A stretch of 64,000 bases of DNA from Romboutsia sp. CE17 (GCF_012317385.1 NZ_CP051144.1:186001-250000), one strand, 5' to 3'. Positions 9,402-18,424 are shown, counted from the first letter of the stretch. Translations and numbers: made by a program. The notes: a model not told the origin generated them from the letters alone.

Positions 9402-9481
9402 AAATATAGTAAGAAGTGGATAAATTTTAATTTATTGAGTAGATTTAATGAACTATATTAATATATAGTCTACCAAAAAAT

Positions 9482-9519
9482 ATTATTAAAGAGGGTTATA
9501 ATAACCCTCTTTAATAATA
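9482..9519. terminator. Bidirectional terminator
   Basis: Eighteen-base arms, ATTATTAAAGAGGGTTAT and its complement, form a long hairpin between two convergent genes, with A and T runs on both sides. Confidence 0.85.
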
Positions 9520-9595
9520 TTATATTTCTCAAAATTATTTTCATACAAAGCCTTATTTTAAAGTTGCCTATTATATAGACTAAATCATATTAATA

Positions 9596-10990
9596 TTATT
9601 TAACGCTATCTATACAAGCTATATTATCAATTACAACATCTTCAACCTTTGTATTAGATAGCTGCTTAGAAATGAATATAAAGTAAATACCACAAAGTAT
9701 AACCTGCACAAATGTAGATATTGGAGTAGCAAGACCTACATTAAATAATGAAACAGGAACTATTTTACTCATCATATAAGATACAGGTATTCTTACTAAA
9801 AATGCTCCTACTATACCTTGAATCATAACAAAAGTCGTCTTTCCACAACCATTGAAGAAACCAACCATAGAGAACATAATAGCTGTAAATAAACAGTCAA
9901 TAGCATAAGCTTTCAGATAGTCCCAAGATGCTAAGATTACTTCTGTGTCTGTTGAGAATATTCCAGCCAATATATATCCATGGAAGAAAGTAATATAAAA
10001 CATTATAGCACCACAGAATAATGATGATGAAATAGAATATAGAAGAACTTTCTTAGCTCTTTCATATTTTTTAGCGCCATAGTTTTGAGCAACGAATGCT
10101 GATGAACCTTGTGAAAATGCCATAGGTATAAGCATAATAAATCCAACCAGCTTTTCTGCAACACCGATACCTGCTGATGCAACAACACCCATAGAGTTTC
10201 CTATTATCATGATTACTAAGAATGATAGATGAACTAGACCATCTTGTAGTGCAATAGGTGTTCCGTATTTTAATATTTTTGAAGTAATTCCTTTATGGAA
10301 CTTTATACTAGTTTTTGGAGAAAATTCAAATGGAAGTCCACGTCTTTTTATTATAAATAAAGATAAAACAACGCTGATAGCCTGAGCAATTACAGTAGCA
10401 TAGGCAACACCTGCAACTCCCATATTAAATACAGCAACAAATATTAAATCTCCTATAATATTTGATATACAAGCTATAGTAACTGTAATAAGTGGAGTTT
10501 TTGAATCACCAAGTCCTCTAAAAATTCCACCAATTATATTATAACCAACTATAAAAATAGCTCCACCAGAGCATATTCTCACATAGTCTACTGTTTTATC
10601 AAAGGCTTCTGCTGGAGCATGCATGAATTTTGAAATAGGACCTGCAAGACTTATACCAAATACAGTAATTATTATAGCTAAAATAGCGAATATACAAAGT
10701 CCACTTCCCACAGCATATCCCGCTTCCTTTGGTTGCCCTTCACCAAGCTTTTGACCAATTAATATTGTAACACCCATTGTAAGTCCTGTTATAACAACCG
10801 TTATAGTTGTCATAACCTGGCTTCCAGTAGATACTGCAGACACATCAGCCGCATTACCAAACTGACCTACTACAAGTAAATCCACTGCACCATACATAGA
10901 TTGTAAAAATAATGCAAGTAATATTGGTACGATAAATTTGATTAATGGAGAGAAAACTTTTCCCTCTGTAAAGTTTAATGCTTTTGACAT
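9596..10990 (-). CDS. MATE-family efflux transporter
   Basis: The 464-residue protein has about twelve membrane segments in two MATE repeats, with the typical N-terminal SPLIKFIVPILLALFLQSMY and the second-half motif AFSQGSSAFVAQNYGA. This family exports cationic drugs, dyes and other toxic compounds by Na+ or H+ antiport. The ribosome site AGGAGG lies eight bases before the ATG. A MarR-type regulator is encoded just upstream on the same strand and both genes have the same operator motif, so the pump is probably induced by a MarR ligand. Confidence 0.93.
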   Translation of the reverse strand: MSKALNFTEGKVFSPLIKFIVPILLALFLQSMYGAVDLLVVGQFGNAADVSAVSTGSQVMTTITVVITGLTMGVTILIGQKLGEGQPKEAGYAVGSGLCIFAILAIIITVFGISLAGPISKFMHAPAEAFDKTVDYVRICSGGAIFIVGYNIIGGIFRGLGDSKTPLITVTIACISNIIGDLIFVAVFNMGVAGVAYATVIAQAISVVLSLFIIKRRGLPFEFSPKTSIKFHKGITSKILKYGTPIALQDGLVHLSFLVIMIIGNSMGVVASAGIGVAEKLVGFIMLIPMAFSQGSSAFVAQNYGAKKYERAKKVLLYSISSSLFCGAIMFYITFFHGYILAGIFSTDTEVILASWDYLKAYAIDCLFTAIMFSMVGFFNGCGKTTFVMIQGIVGAFLVRIPVSYMMSKIVPVSLFNVGLATPISTFVQVILCGIYFIFISKQLSNTKVEDVVIDNIACIDSVK

Positions 10991-11016
10991 ATTTCATCCT
11001 CCTATTTTAAAATTAT

Positions 11017-11030
11017 GTTTGGTACAAAAC
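11017..11030. promoter_or_regulatory. Candidate MarR operator before the MATE gene
   Basis: GTTTGGTACAAAAC is nearly identical to GTTTTGTGCAAAAC upstream of the marR gene at 11585. Both are inverted repeats followed by TA. Confidence 0.7.
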
Positions 11031-11120
11031 TATTTAAATATAATTATGTGATTTATAAAAATAAAACTATGAATTGCACTATTTAAAAAATTATGCACTA
11101 CTAAATCTTACTTAAAACAC

Positions 11121-11558
11121 CTATAAGCTATTTCTCATTTTATCAATAACACCTAGAAATATTTTGATTTCTTCTGGCGTTAGATCTTCTACTAGTGTAT
11201 TTTCTACAGAGTAAATAGCAGTAGAGATCTTCTCATGAATTTTAATTGATTTATCAGTTAATATAATTTGTTTTAAACGAGCATCTTCTGAAACTGAAAC
11301 TCTTTTGATTAAGTCGTTTTTTTCCATATTGTTTAACATGAGACTAACAGATGAACGCTTTAAATCGAATTCCTTTTCTATATCTTTTTGAAAAATTTCT
11401 CTAGATTTTCCTTCCATAGCAATAAAATCTATAACGTAAGCTTGTGATACACTTAAGTTATTACCAATTGCCTTGATAACAGCCGAGTCAATTTTTCTGG
11501 AGATGATATGATCGATTTTTTCAATACTTAGACCTAGCTTAAGTTTAGCCTTATCCAC
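11121..11558 (-). CDS. MarR-family transcriptional regulator
   Basis: The 145-residue protein has a winged helix-turn-helix (KDIEKEFDLKRSSVSLMLNN) and a wing ending near DARLKQIILTDK. Flanking helices would form the dimer. MarR proteins usually repress their own gene and an adjacent pump until a ligand binds. An ATG at 11573 overlaps the ribosome site AGGAGG; the GTG at 11558, six bases after it, is the better start. The MATE gene follows, with its own copy of the operator. Confidence 0.88.
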   Translation of the reverse strand: MDKAKLKLGLSIEKIDHIISRKIDSAVIKAIGNNLSVSQAYVIDFIAMEGKSREIFQKDIEKEFDLKRSSVSLMLNNMEKNDLIKRVSVSEDARLKQIILTDKSIKIHEKISTAIYSVENTLVEDLTPEEIKIFLGVIDKMRNSL

Positions 11559-11584
11559 TATAAACCTCCTCATGCGAAAAAAAT

Positions 11585-11598
11585 GTTTTGTGCAAAAC
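11585..11598. promoter_or_regulatory. Candidate MarR operator before marR
   Basis: GTTTTGTGCAAAAC is a 6-bp inverted repeat just upstream of the marR ribosome site, suggesting autoregulation. Confidence 0.7.
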
Positions 11599-11654
11599 TA
11601 ATTATAGTTATAGTATAAATATATGTCAACTAAAATAGTTAAGTGAGTCATATA

Positions 11655-11725
11655 TTTTTTACTTGAATCTATGAATGGTGAGATTTATATTGATATAATC
11701 AAAGTTCGCAATTGTTATATAATGG
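11655..11725 (+). repeat. Dispersed 75-bp element, well-preserved copy
   Basis: It contains GAATCTATGAATGGTGA, TTGATATAATCAAAG and TTCGCAATTGTTATATAATG. It ends about 125 bases before the gene at 11852. Confidence 0.8.
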
Positions 11726-11851
11726 ATACTATTGTATTATTTAATTATGTAATATAGAGGGGGTTATTATTGTTTCAAAATAGGTAAGATTAATTAAGAT
11801 TAGTCACAATTTTAATAAAGTATGAGCTAAATATTTTATAGGGAGATAAAA

Positions 11852-12331
11852 ATGAAAAAATCATATAAATTAATTTTATTAGTAATAGTAGTAGCTGGAA
11901 TAATTTTATTTATGAGTCCTAAATCTTTTAAGCATTATTATAAAGATGTACAAGTTTATGAAAATGGAAATAAAGTGAGTAAAATTGATATTAAACTAGA
12001 TGGTAAAGTATATAAAGGTAGATTTATTTGGCAGGGGCTTAAATTTAGTGAGGAATTACATGGAAATATTACTATAGGTGACAAGAACTATTCTCTATCA
12101 CCTGTAGATTTATATGAGTTTCCAGATTTAGATGGTAATTATACTGATAATGGAATATATGAGTCTTTACTATCATCTAACCCAGAGGATATTATAAACG
12201 ATAAATACCTTACATTTTATATAACACACGATAAAAGCAAACTTTATATAATATCAGATTCTGAAGAGTTTATTTATCCATATAATTCAGATGAAGATTA
12301 TCAAAAAGTAAAAGATAGAATGTATCGATAA
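11852..12331 (+). CDS. Membrane-anchored protein of unknown function
   Basis: The 159-residue product has a basic start and one hydrophobic segment (about 6-23), then a mostly beta-like domain outside the membrane. No Cys follows the segment, so it is an anchor rather than a lipoprotein signal. No family is recognised. A dispersed element lies upstream and a strong terminator downstream, so it is a single-gene unit. Confidence 0.65.
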   Translation: MKKSYKLILLVIVVAGIILFMSPKSFKHYYKDVQVYENGNKVSKIDIKLDGKVYKGRFIWQGLKFSEELHGNITIGDKNYSLSPVDLYEFPDLDGNYTDNGIYESLLSSNPEDIINDKYLTFYITHDKSKLYIISDSEEFIYPYNSDEDYQKVKDRMYR

Positions 12332-12384
12332 AATTAAACTATTATAGATATAACTTTACTTACAATTTTAATATACTACGAATT

Positions 12385-12420
12385 AAAGTCCAGTAAATTA
12401 TTTACTGGACTTTATTAATA
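12385..12420 (+). terminator. Intrinsic terminator
   Basis: AAAGTCCAGTAAA and TTTACTGGACTTT form a 13-bp stem with a three-base loop, then TATT. Confidence 0.8.
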
Positions 12421-12485
12421 CTACATAATCTCTATATATATAGTATATATAGATTTAGTTTTTTACGTTTTTTTATTTACTCTTG

Positions 12486-12525
12486 ATAAATACCAATAGA
12501 GAAGTGTTTTTTATTTTATAATACA
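12486..12525 (+). repeat. Relic of type I antitoxin RNA, family A
   Basis: TACCAATAGAGAAGTGTTTTTTATTTTATA matches the 3' terminator part of the antitoxin element at 43600-43630. It is followed by the 5' half of the dispersed element (12552-12590). Confidence 0.5.
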
Positions 12526-12584
12526 AAAATAAGTAATTGTAAGAATTTATGTGATTTTACTTGAATCTATGAATGGTGAAATTA

Positions 12585-12926
12585 TTATATATTATTATTT
12601 TCACCCCATTTGCACATCTCTTCTAGAATAGGCATAAGTGATAAGCCTCGCTTAGAAAGAGAGTACTCAACTCTTGGTGGTATCTCAGGGAATTCATTTC
12701 TTATTATTACGCCATCCCTTTCTAACTCTTTTAATTGATTATTAAGTACTTTATCACTTATAGAACCAATACATCTTTTCAGTTCACCATATCTTAATGT
12801 TTTATATTCTACTAACCAAAACATTATAATCATTTTCCACTTTCCTCCAATTATAGATAATGTATATCCAAATGGAGTAGCAGTTATATCTTTTAAATCT
12901 TTATCTTTAAATTTTTCCATACTCAT
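12585..12926 (-). CDS. HxlR-family transcriptional regulator
   Basis: The 113-residue protein has the HxlR winged helix signature: GGKWKMIIMFWL, then LRYGELKRCIGSISDKVLNNQLKELERDG (about 48-76) and the wing PPRVEYSLSKRG. No redox Cys is evident in the sensor region. It is divergent from the TIGR04076-type gene with a large palindrome between, so it probably controls both. Confidence 0.9.
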   Translation of the reverse strand: MSMEKFKDKDLKDITATPFGYTLSIIGGKWKMIIMFWLVEYKTLRYGELKRCIGSISDKVLNNQLKELERDGVIIRNEFPEIPPRVEYSLSKRGLSLMPILEEMCKWGENNNI

Positions 12927-12953
12927 TTTATCACCCCAAAAAAATTTATACTA

Positions 12954-12982
12954 ACTTTTAGGTGAGTACTTTACCTAAAAGT
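12954..12982. promoter_or_regulatory. Candidate HxlR operator
   Basis: ACTTTTAGGT and ACCTAAAAGT are perfect 10-bp arms separated by nine bases. They lie in the shared divergent promoter region of the HxlR and TIGR04076-type genes. Confidence 0.8.
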
Positions 12983-13054
12983 GCATACTTACATAAGTAT
13001 AAAGCATTAAATATAATTAAATCAAATTAGTATTTGATTTAAGGAGGAATTATT

Positions 13055-13393
13055 ATGAAAAAATGTAGAATAGAAGTACTTAAAACAACATTCCATGAAG
13101 ATTTAGCTAAGGAGTATGGATGTAAAAATCTTTCTAAATGTCCAATGCACAAAGTGGGGGATGTATTTTATGCAGATTATGCAAAGCCAGATGGTCTATG
13201 CGATGAAGCATGGAAAGCAATATATCAATATGTATTTGCACTATCTCATGGAGCTGATATATTTTATTATGGAGATTGGATAGATAAAGAAGGAGTTGCA
13301 ATTTGCTCTTGTAATGATGGAATAAGACCTGTTATCTTTAAAATAGAGAGAACTGATGAAGAATCAGAAATAAATTATGTTCCAGTTAGGTAA
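13055..13393 (+). CDS. TIGR04076-family protein
   Basis: The 112-residue product matches the TIGR04076 type: short, Cys-rich, with a basic start MKKCRIEVLKTTFHEDLA, a CKNLSKCPMHKVGD stretch and the late motif GVAICSCNDGIRPVIFKIE. The role is unknown. The cysteine pattern could bind metal or a cluster. The start follows AAGGAGG by eight bases. It is divergent from and probably regulated by the HxlR gene. Confidence 0.8.
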   Translation: MKKCRIEVLKTTFHEDLAKEYGCKNLSKCPMHKVGDVFYADYAKPDGLCDEAWKAIYQYVFALSHGADIFYYGDWIDKEGVAICSCNDGIRPVIFKIERTDEESEINYVPVR

Positions 13394-13439
13394 TAAAGAT
13401 AATTTGTTGGTTACAATACTATTAAGAAAAATTACTCAA

Positions 13440-13582
13440 TATAAAACTGAACAAAAATAAATAAAAATAAAAAAATGTAAAAAACACTATCTATTATTTT
13501 TAATCTATGCTATAATAATATTTGTAGCGATACACAAATAATTTAAAGAGACCTAGAGATAGGTTCACAGGAGAAATTTTTA
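13440..13582 (+). promoter_or_regulatory. Conserved promoter and leader of csp copy 1
   Basis: The 140 bases before this cold-shock gene are almost identical to those before the copies at 16094 and 22546. TATAAT (13511-13516) is the likely -10. The leader has ACCTAGAGATAGGT, a short hairpin just before the AGGAG ribosome site. Confidence 0.7.
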
Positions 13583-13783
13583 ATGAATAATGGAATAGTA
13601 AAATGGTTTAACAATGAAAAAGGATTTGGTTTCATATCAGTAGAAGGTGGAGATGATGTATTCGTACATTTTTCAGCAATACAAACTGATGGGTTTAAAT
13701 CATTAGAAGAAGGTCAAAGAGTAAACTTTAATATAGTTAAAGGTGCTAGAGGTCCTCAAGCAGAAAACGTAACTATATTATAA
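13583..13783 (+). CDS. Cold-shock protein, copy 1
   Basis: This 66-residue CspA-type RNA chaperone has the two RNA-binding motifs KGFGFIS and VFVHFSA. It is one of three nearly identical copies in 9 kb; it differs from the other two by Arg instead of Gln in EEGQRVNF. Each copy has its own matching leader and terminator. Confidence 0.97.
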   Translation: MNNGIVKWFNNEKGFGFISVEGGDDVFVHFSAIQTDGFKSLEEGQRVNFNIVKGARGPQAENVTIL

Positions 13784-13798
13784 TATATATATGTTCGT

Positions 13799-13826
13799 AA
13801 AAAAGACACATTGCGTGTCTTTTTTT
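13799..13826 (+). terminator. Terminator of csp copy 1
   Basis: AAAGACAC ATTGC GTGTCTTTTTTT; the same sequence follows all three csp copies. Confidence 0.85.
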
Positions 13827-13849
13827 ATGTTTAAAAATAGAAATAAAAA

Positions 13850-13915
13850 GTTAAATACTGCATTAAGAAATTAGCGCTTAGCTTGATCAGATGGAGTGCT
13901 TTTTTATTTGTTTTA
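13850..13915 (+). repeat. Relic of antisense-RNA element, family B
   Basis: CATTAAGAAATTAGCGCTTA and a changed hairpin end AGTGCTTTTTT match the family at 43860-43905. It is followed by a 3' half of the dispersed element (about 13914-13947). Confidence 0.55.
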
Positions 13916-14029
13916 TCAAAATTAATAATTGTTATATAATGCGAAATAAGAATCTTACTTATAATATATAAGTAGGGATTATTATAGAGGGGATAAAGAT
14001 AACTAATAATATTTAAAAGGGGGATAACT

Positions 14030-14434
14030 ATGAAAAGAAAATTTTTAATTTTACTTATTTTATTAATGGTATTTGTAAGTGGTTGTAAATCTACACATAA
14101 AAGTGAAGAGATATTATTACAAAAGGTGAATATCTCTGAAATAAAAAATACAGAGTTTTTAAATAGCATGGAAGAAGTTCCTTTATCAAAAGGTATATAT
14201 TTAGTTGAATACAATTCAGAAAAATATATACTTTTTAGTAAGATAGATATAAAAAATGAAAATACATATTGCAATATTGATGGAACAGATCTTGAAATTA
14301 ATATAGAAACAGAAAAATCAAATGATAGTAATTTATATAAAATATCAAATCAGTATGATATATACTATGATCTTATTAAGTTAGTTGAAAATGGAAAAGA
14401 AGCCTCATTTTCTGAAATAATATTATCTGACTGA
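14030..14434 (+). CDS. Small lipoprotein of unknown function
   Basis: The 134-residue product has a signal peptide ending in the lipobox VSGC (Cys about 20), so it should be lipid-anchored outside the membrane. The mature part is acidic and beta-rich, with one Cys. No family is recognised. The ribosome site AAAGGGGGA is strong. Confidence 0.75.
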   Translation: MKRKFLILLILLMVFVSGCKSTHKSEEILLQKVNISEIKNTEFLNSMEEVPLSKGIYLVEYNSEKYILFSKIDIKNENTYCNIDGTDLEINIETEKSNDSNLYKISNQYDIYYDLIKLVENGKEASFSEIILSD

Positions 14435-14729
14435 GAAATTAGAAACTGTATGTACTACTAACAATCTATAGTAAGTTAAAACTTATGAAGATGTTGAAGA
14501 ATTTAAAGATATATTTATAGGTTGAGAAAAGGATAGTTTTTATTTAGAATATGCAATCAGTATGCAATGATGTAATAATTATTGAAAAAATAGATTTTAC
14601 TAATTCAATGCTTAAATAGGGAAAAATTAGAGATATTAGAAATGAAATTGATCTCTATGGCTTTTAAAGAGTATATAGAGAGGTATAAGCATTTTGAACA
14701 AAGACACTGTAGTATATAATACAGGGTAA

Positions 14730-14819
14730 GTAAGATTTGTTAACAGTTACTTTTGGAGTTGGATTCAGCATAACGGTAAAAGCGGATGGGTCGTTATGGG
14801 TTATTTAGATAATTTTTAG
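14730..14819 (+). pseudogene. Fragment with SH3b-like C-terminus
   Basis: An open stretch reading WSWIQHNGKSGWVVMGYL and a stop resembles the end of a bacterial SH3 (cell-wall binding) domain. There is an in-frame stop just upstream and no start, so this is a remnant. The rest of 14435-14896 shows no gene. Confidence 0.4.
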
Positions 14820-14896
14820 ATATAATGATATGCTTATTTGAAATAGGCTAGGATAGAATTTATTCTATTCTAGCCTTAATTTATATATTTGACACC

Positions 14897-15802
14897 TTAA
14901 TTATAGGTTGATTGTAAATATGTTTTATATTCTTTTAAATTAAATTCATTTAAAAATTTAGATAAATTCTCACATAAATTATTTAATTCATCAAAATTAA
15001 TAGATTTTAGTTGTTCATCTTTAGTTTTATATGAAATTTCACGATTAGATAATTTGCTGGTTAATGTTACTGCAGGAATTTTTTCTCCGTAAAATGATAT
15101 TGCATCAGTTCCAAAGCCAAGTATGTTTTCAATTTGATCCGATATTTTATTATTGATCATTTTTGTTAGCACATTATCGTTTACTTCGAAATTTTCTATA
15201 CTATTTTTATTTTTTAGATCATATGACCACATTATAATACCTTCAGAGTCTTTTATACCAACCATATCTATATTAATGCAACCAATTGTATTGCTTATTT
15301 CTCTCTTATCTAAATGATTAACAAAGTATCTTGAGCCTACTAATCCCAACTCTTCAGCACCAAAAAATATAGGAACTATATTAATATCTCCCTTATATGA
15401 TTGTAATATCCTTGCTATTTCAAGTACCACAGACACACCTGTACTATTATCGATAACACCAGATGTTTTTACTTCAGAATCATAGTGAGCTGTTAAATAT
15501 ATAGTTTTTTTACTATCATCAAAATTTTTATTCTTTGCAATTATATTTTTAGTATTATATCCTGGTTTTGATTTGTCATCCTCTAATGTTAGATAACTAT
15601 TTATCTCAGTGTTAATCTTTTTAGGTTTAATCTGCTTGTATGCAGTAAATTCTTGAATATCGATATTATATTCATAACTTTGAGCATTTGATAAAGCTGA
15701 TACCATACCATTTTCACCGATATCATATTTTTTATTTTTGTATAAATAAGTTACAATTAAACATAAAAATATTAATATGTATGTCTTAAATTTAATATTC
15801 AT
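14897..15802 (-). CDS. M28-family metallopeptidase-like exported protein
   Basis: The 301-residue protein has an N-terminal hydrophobic segment (about 6-20), then an M28 zinc aminopeptidase fold: AHYDSE (His106, Asp108), DNSTG (Asp118), GAEELGLVGSRYF (Glu150, Glu151) and NIDMVG (Asp179). The fifth metal ligand, a His normally found in a YHT-type motif near the end, is replaced: the sequence reads SYKTKDEQ (Lys259). It may therefore be impaired or bind one metal. AGGAGG precedes the ATG. Confidence 0.85.
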   Translation of the reverse strand: MNIKFKTYILIFLCLIVTYLYKNKKYDIGENGMVSALSNAQSYEYNIDIQEFTAYKQIKPKKINTEINSYLTLEDDKSKPGYNTKNIIAKNKNFDDSKKTIYLTAHYDSEVKTSGVIDNSTGVSVVLEIARILQSYKGDINIVPIFFGAEELGLVGSRYFVNHLDKREISNTIGCINIDMVGIKDSEGIIMWSYDLKNKNSIENFEVNDNVLTKMINNKISDQIENILGFGTDAISFYGEKIPAVTLTSKLSNREISYKTKDEQLKSINFDELNNLCENLSKFLNEFNLKEYKTYLQSTYN

Positions 15803-16093
15803 GATATGATTCCTCCTATATACTTGATTAATATATATTTCCCATATTTAAATATAAAAAATACAATATTGAAATTTTACAGTATATATACTCTAGTAAG
15901 TATTCAAAAACATAAGTATATTACAATCCTGTCAAAATAAATTATTCAATATGAACTGAACAAAAATAAATAAAAATAAAAAAATATAAAAAACACTATC
16001 TATTATTTTTTATCTATGCTATAATAATATTTATAGCGATACACAAATAATTTAAAAGAGACCTAGAGATAGGTTCACAGGAGAAATTTTTTA

Positions 16094-16294
16094 ATGAATA
16101 ATGGAATAGTAAAATGGTTTAACAATGAAAAAGGATTTGGTTTCATATCAGTAGAAGGTGGAGATGATGTATTCGTACATTTTTCAGCAATACAAACTGA
16201 TGGGTTTAAATCATTAGAAGAAGGTCAACAAGTAAACTTTAATATAGTTAAAGGTGCTAGAGGTCCTCAAGCAGAAAACGTAACTATATTATAA
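16094..16294 (+). CDS. Cold-shock protein, copy 2
   Basis: The protein is identical to copy 3 (22546) and one residue different from copy 1. The leader (from about 15952) and terminator (16310-16337) are duplicated with the gene, so the whole transcription unit of about 390 bases was copied. Confidence 0.97.
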   Translation: MNNGIVKWFNNEKGFGFISVEGGDDVFVHFSAIQTDGFKSLEEGQQVNFNIVKGARGPQAENVTIL

Positions 16295-16309
16295 TATATA
16301 TATGTTCGT

Positions 16310-16337
16310 AAAAAAGACACATTGCGTGTCTTTTTTT
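16310..16337 (+). terminator. Terminator of csp copy 2
   Basis: AAAGACAC ATTGC GTGTCTTTTTTT, as after copies 1 and 3. Confidence 0.85.
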
Positions 16338-16430
16338 ATGTTTAAATTCACAAAGGTGTCATAACTTTAAAGTAATCAATCTTAGTAATCAATCCTTTAG
16401 AATATATAATAACTCCACATTAAATATATA

Positions 16431-16480
16431 AAAATCAGAACTAGAAAATCCTAATTGGACAAGATGTCGATTTAGAAAAT
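16431..16480 (+). pseudogene. Fragment of KilAC-type antirepressor gene
   Basis: AAATCAGAACTAGAAAATCC and GACAAGATGTCGATTTAGAA match 52437-52486 inside the antirepressor gene. Only about 50 bases remain. The rest of 16340-16520 is featureless. Confidence 0.7.
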
Positions 16481-16521
16481 TTATTCAAAGTATACAATTT
16501 GATTTAAATTTTAAGTAAATA

Positions 16522-16590
16522 GATGTAAAGCTAACTTGACATCTGTTTTCAATCTGCTACTATTAAACTATGGAAAGTATACTTTACATC
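16522..16590. promoter_or_regulatory. Promoter and operators of the XRE pair
   Basis: TTGACA (16536-16541) and TACTAT (16558-16563) form a promoter. It is flanked by GATGTAAAG (16522) and its complement CTTTACATC (16582). AAAGTATACTTT (16574-16585) is a perfect 12-bp palindrome overlapping the start region. This suggests autoregulation by the XRE protein. Confidence 0.7.
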
Positions 16591-16615
16591 GTATTAATAA
16601 GGAGTACACTGTAGT

Positions 16616-16828
16616 ATGAATAATAGGTTAGAAGAAATTAGAAAAGAAAATCAAATTACACAAGAAGAACTAGCGAGTGTATTAGAAGTCTCTAGACAAA
16701 CGATTAGTTCTTTAGAAAAAGGAAGGTACAATCCTTCGATTATACTTGCTTTTAAAATTGCAAGGTATTTTAATATGTCAATTGAAGAGATATTTATATA
16801 TGAGGGGGATGATGAAAATGCCAAATAA
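16616..16828 (+). CDS. XRE-family transcriptional regulator
   Basis: The 70-residue protein is a single helix-turn-helix: ITQEELASVLEVSRQTISSL, then EKGRYNPSIILAFKIA. It matches the short YozG-type regulators that are co-encoded with small membrane proteins. It overlaps the next gene by 11 bases, so the two are translationally coupled. Confidence 0.92.
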   Translation: MNNRLEEIRKENQITQEELASVLEVSRQTISSLEKGRYNPSIILAFKIARYFNMSIEEIFIYEGDDENAK

Positions 16829-17246
16829 AAAAAGTGCAATTATTCGTATATTAATTGGAATTATTTTAGCAGTAGTTGGATTATCACTAGATTTTATAAT
16901 AAAGCCAGAAGAGATTATATCAAGAACATTAAGTTTAACTTTTGCACTAGGATGCGGATTAATAGGATCGGGCTTAGGAGCTTTACATAAAATTAAAAGT
17001 ATTGAAAATGTTCCGGGTAAATTTAAGCAAATAGAGATTGAATATAAAGACGAAAGAAATGAATTTATAAGAAATAAAGCTAATGCTAAAGCTGGTGATA
17101 TATCAAATTGGTTTGTCATAATACTTGCTTATATTTGCGTTATAATGGGATATCCAAACTGGTTAATATTTTTTATGGTAGGTATATTTTGTATAAAATA
17201 CATTTTAGGTGTACTACTAATGAATAAATATAATAAGGAGTTTTAA
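16818..17246 (+). CDS. Membrane protein paired with XRE regulator
   Basis: The 142-residue product has about four hydrophobic segments with a central charged region (YKDERNEFIRNKANAKAGD). Such DUF2178-like proteins typically follow short XRE regulators; the role is unknown. The ATG at 16818 lies after GGGGGA inside the XRE gene. Confidence 0.75.
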   Translation: MPNKKSAIIRILIGIILAVVGLSLDFIIKPEEIISRTLSLTFALGCGLIGSGLGALHKIKSIENVPGKFKQIEIEYKDERNEFIRNKANAKAGDISNWFVIILAYICVIMGYPNWLIFFMVGIFCIKYILGVLLMNKYNKEF

Positions 17247-17261
17247 TATATTAATTTACAA

Positions 17262-17288
17262 GGCTATGTTAAACAAAATGGTTGTTAA
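17262..17288 (+). repeat. Left terminal inverted repeat of the IS
   Basis: GGCTATGTTAAAC and GTTGTTAA here are repeated in inverse orientation at 19645-19671, and in part at 21811-21833. Confidence 0.85.
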
Positions 17289-17352
17289 TGTATTTCTTTC
17301 TTAATATAGGTTATAATATAAGTATACTAATATATACTTAGGAGGAATGGAT

Positions 17353-18411
17353 ATGGCTTTGCATAAGAACTTAGAAAAACATATAAAAACTTTAAATTTA
17401 AATGAATTAGAAGAATTATTTAATATACTAAGTTCTCTTTTGATTTCTCCTACATATTCATCTGATTTCAACGAAGAAATTAAAGAAGCAAAGTATTTTA
17501 AAGGCGAGATTTGTCCTAGATGTTATGAAAAACATATTATCAAATATGGAAAAAGATATGATAGACAGAGATTTAAGTGTAAAAAATGTGGTAAGGTATT
17601 TGATGAAAGAACATCATCCATTATTTCTTGTACAAAATTACCTCTTGATAAATGGTTTAAATATATAACTTTATTAGTAAATAAAGCAACAATAAGACAG
17701 TGTGCTAGTGAATTAGCTGTAAGTATTAAAACATCATTTTTCATGCGTCATAGAATTTTAGACTGCTTAAATATTATACTTGGAAAAGGATTTGTTAGTG
17801 GTATTGTAGAAAGTGACGAGACATACTTTAGAGTGTCATATAAGGGTCATCATAGCAAAGGAACTAATTTTGTTTTACCTAGAAAACCTCATAAGAGAGG
17901 TGGTCAAAAGCAAGGTAAAAGTAGTGGAGATAAACTAAGAGGTATCTCTAATGAAAAAGTATGCGTAGGTATTTGTATAGATAGAAAAGGAAATGTAATA
18001 TCTGAAAAATTATGTACTGGTAGAGTTAAGTTTTCTCAATTAAAGGATTTCTTTAATAATAAGATAGGAGAAGGCTCTACTCTTTGTGTAGATAGTCATT
18101 ATTCTTATATGAAGATACCAACTGTCTTTAATGTAACTCTTAAAAGAATAGAAAGTGGTAAATACAAAGATGGAATATATCATATTCAACATGCAAATAG
18201 TTATCATAGTAGATTGAAAGGGTGGATTAGGGATTTTAATGGCGTTGCAACAAAGTATTTGCAGAATTACCTTACATGGTTTAGATGGTGTGAAATAACT
18301 AAGAAAGAGAAAGATATTTCAAAGATAAAAGAATTATTTATAAACTTAGTTACAACTGAAAACTACTCAACTATAAATACTATAAAAAATAGATACATTG
18401 AACTAATATAG
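17353..18411 (+). CDS. IS1595-family transposase
   Basis: The 352-residue protein has an N-terminal zinc ribbon (CPRC...CKKC), then a DDE-type nuclease domain: VESDETYFR, GKLRGISN-like basic linker, CVDSHYSY and NSYHSRLKGWIRDFNG. These are hallmarks of IS1595-type transposases. The ATG at 17353 is seven bases after GGAGG; an ATG at 17347 is too close. The reading frame is intact and the left inverted repeat lies about 80 bases upstream, so the element could be active. Confidence 0.93.
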   Translation: MALHKNLEKHIKTLNLNELEELFNILSSLLISPTYSSDFNEEIKEAKYFKGEICPRCYEKHIIKYGKRYDRQRFKCKKCGKVFDERTSSIISCTKLPLDKWFKYITLLVNKATIRQCASELAVSIKTSFFMRHRILDCLNIILGKGFVSGIVESDETYFRVSYKGHHSKGTNFVLPRKPHKRGGQKQGKSSGDKLRGISNEKVCVGICIDRKGNVISEKLCTGRVKFSQLKDFFNNKIGEGSTLCVDSHYSYMKIPTVFNVTLKRIESGKYKDGIYHIQHANSYHSRLKGWIRDFNGVATKYLQNYLTWFRWCEITKKEKDISKIKELFINLVTTENYSTINTIKNRYIELI

Positions 18412-18424
18412 GAGGTGATTTGAT

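Noticed and set aside
13831-14274. 147-codon minus-strand frame
   Set aside because: It lies antisense to a lipoprotein gene with a clear lipobox and ribosome site, and its product is low-complexity.
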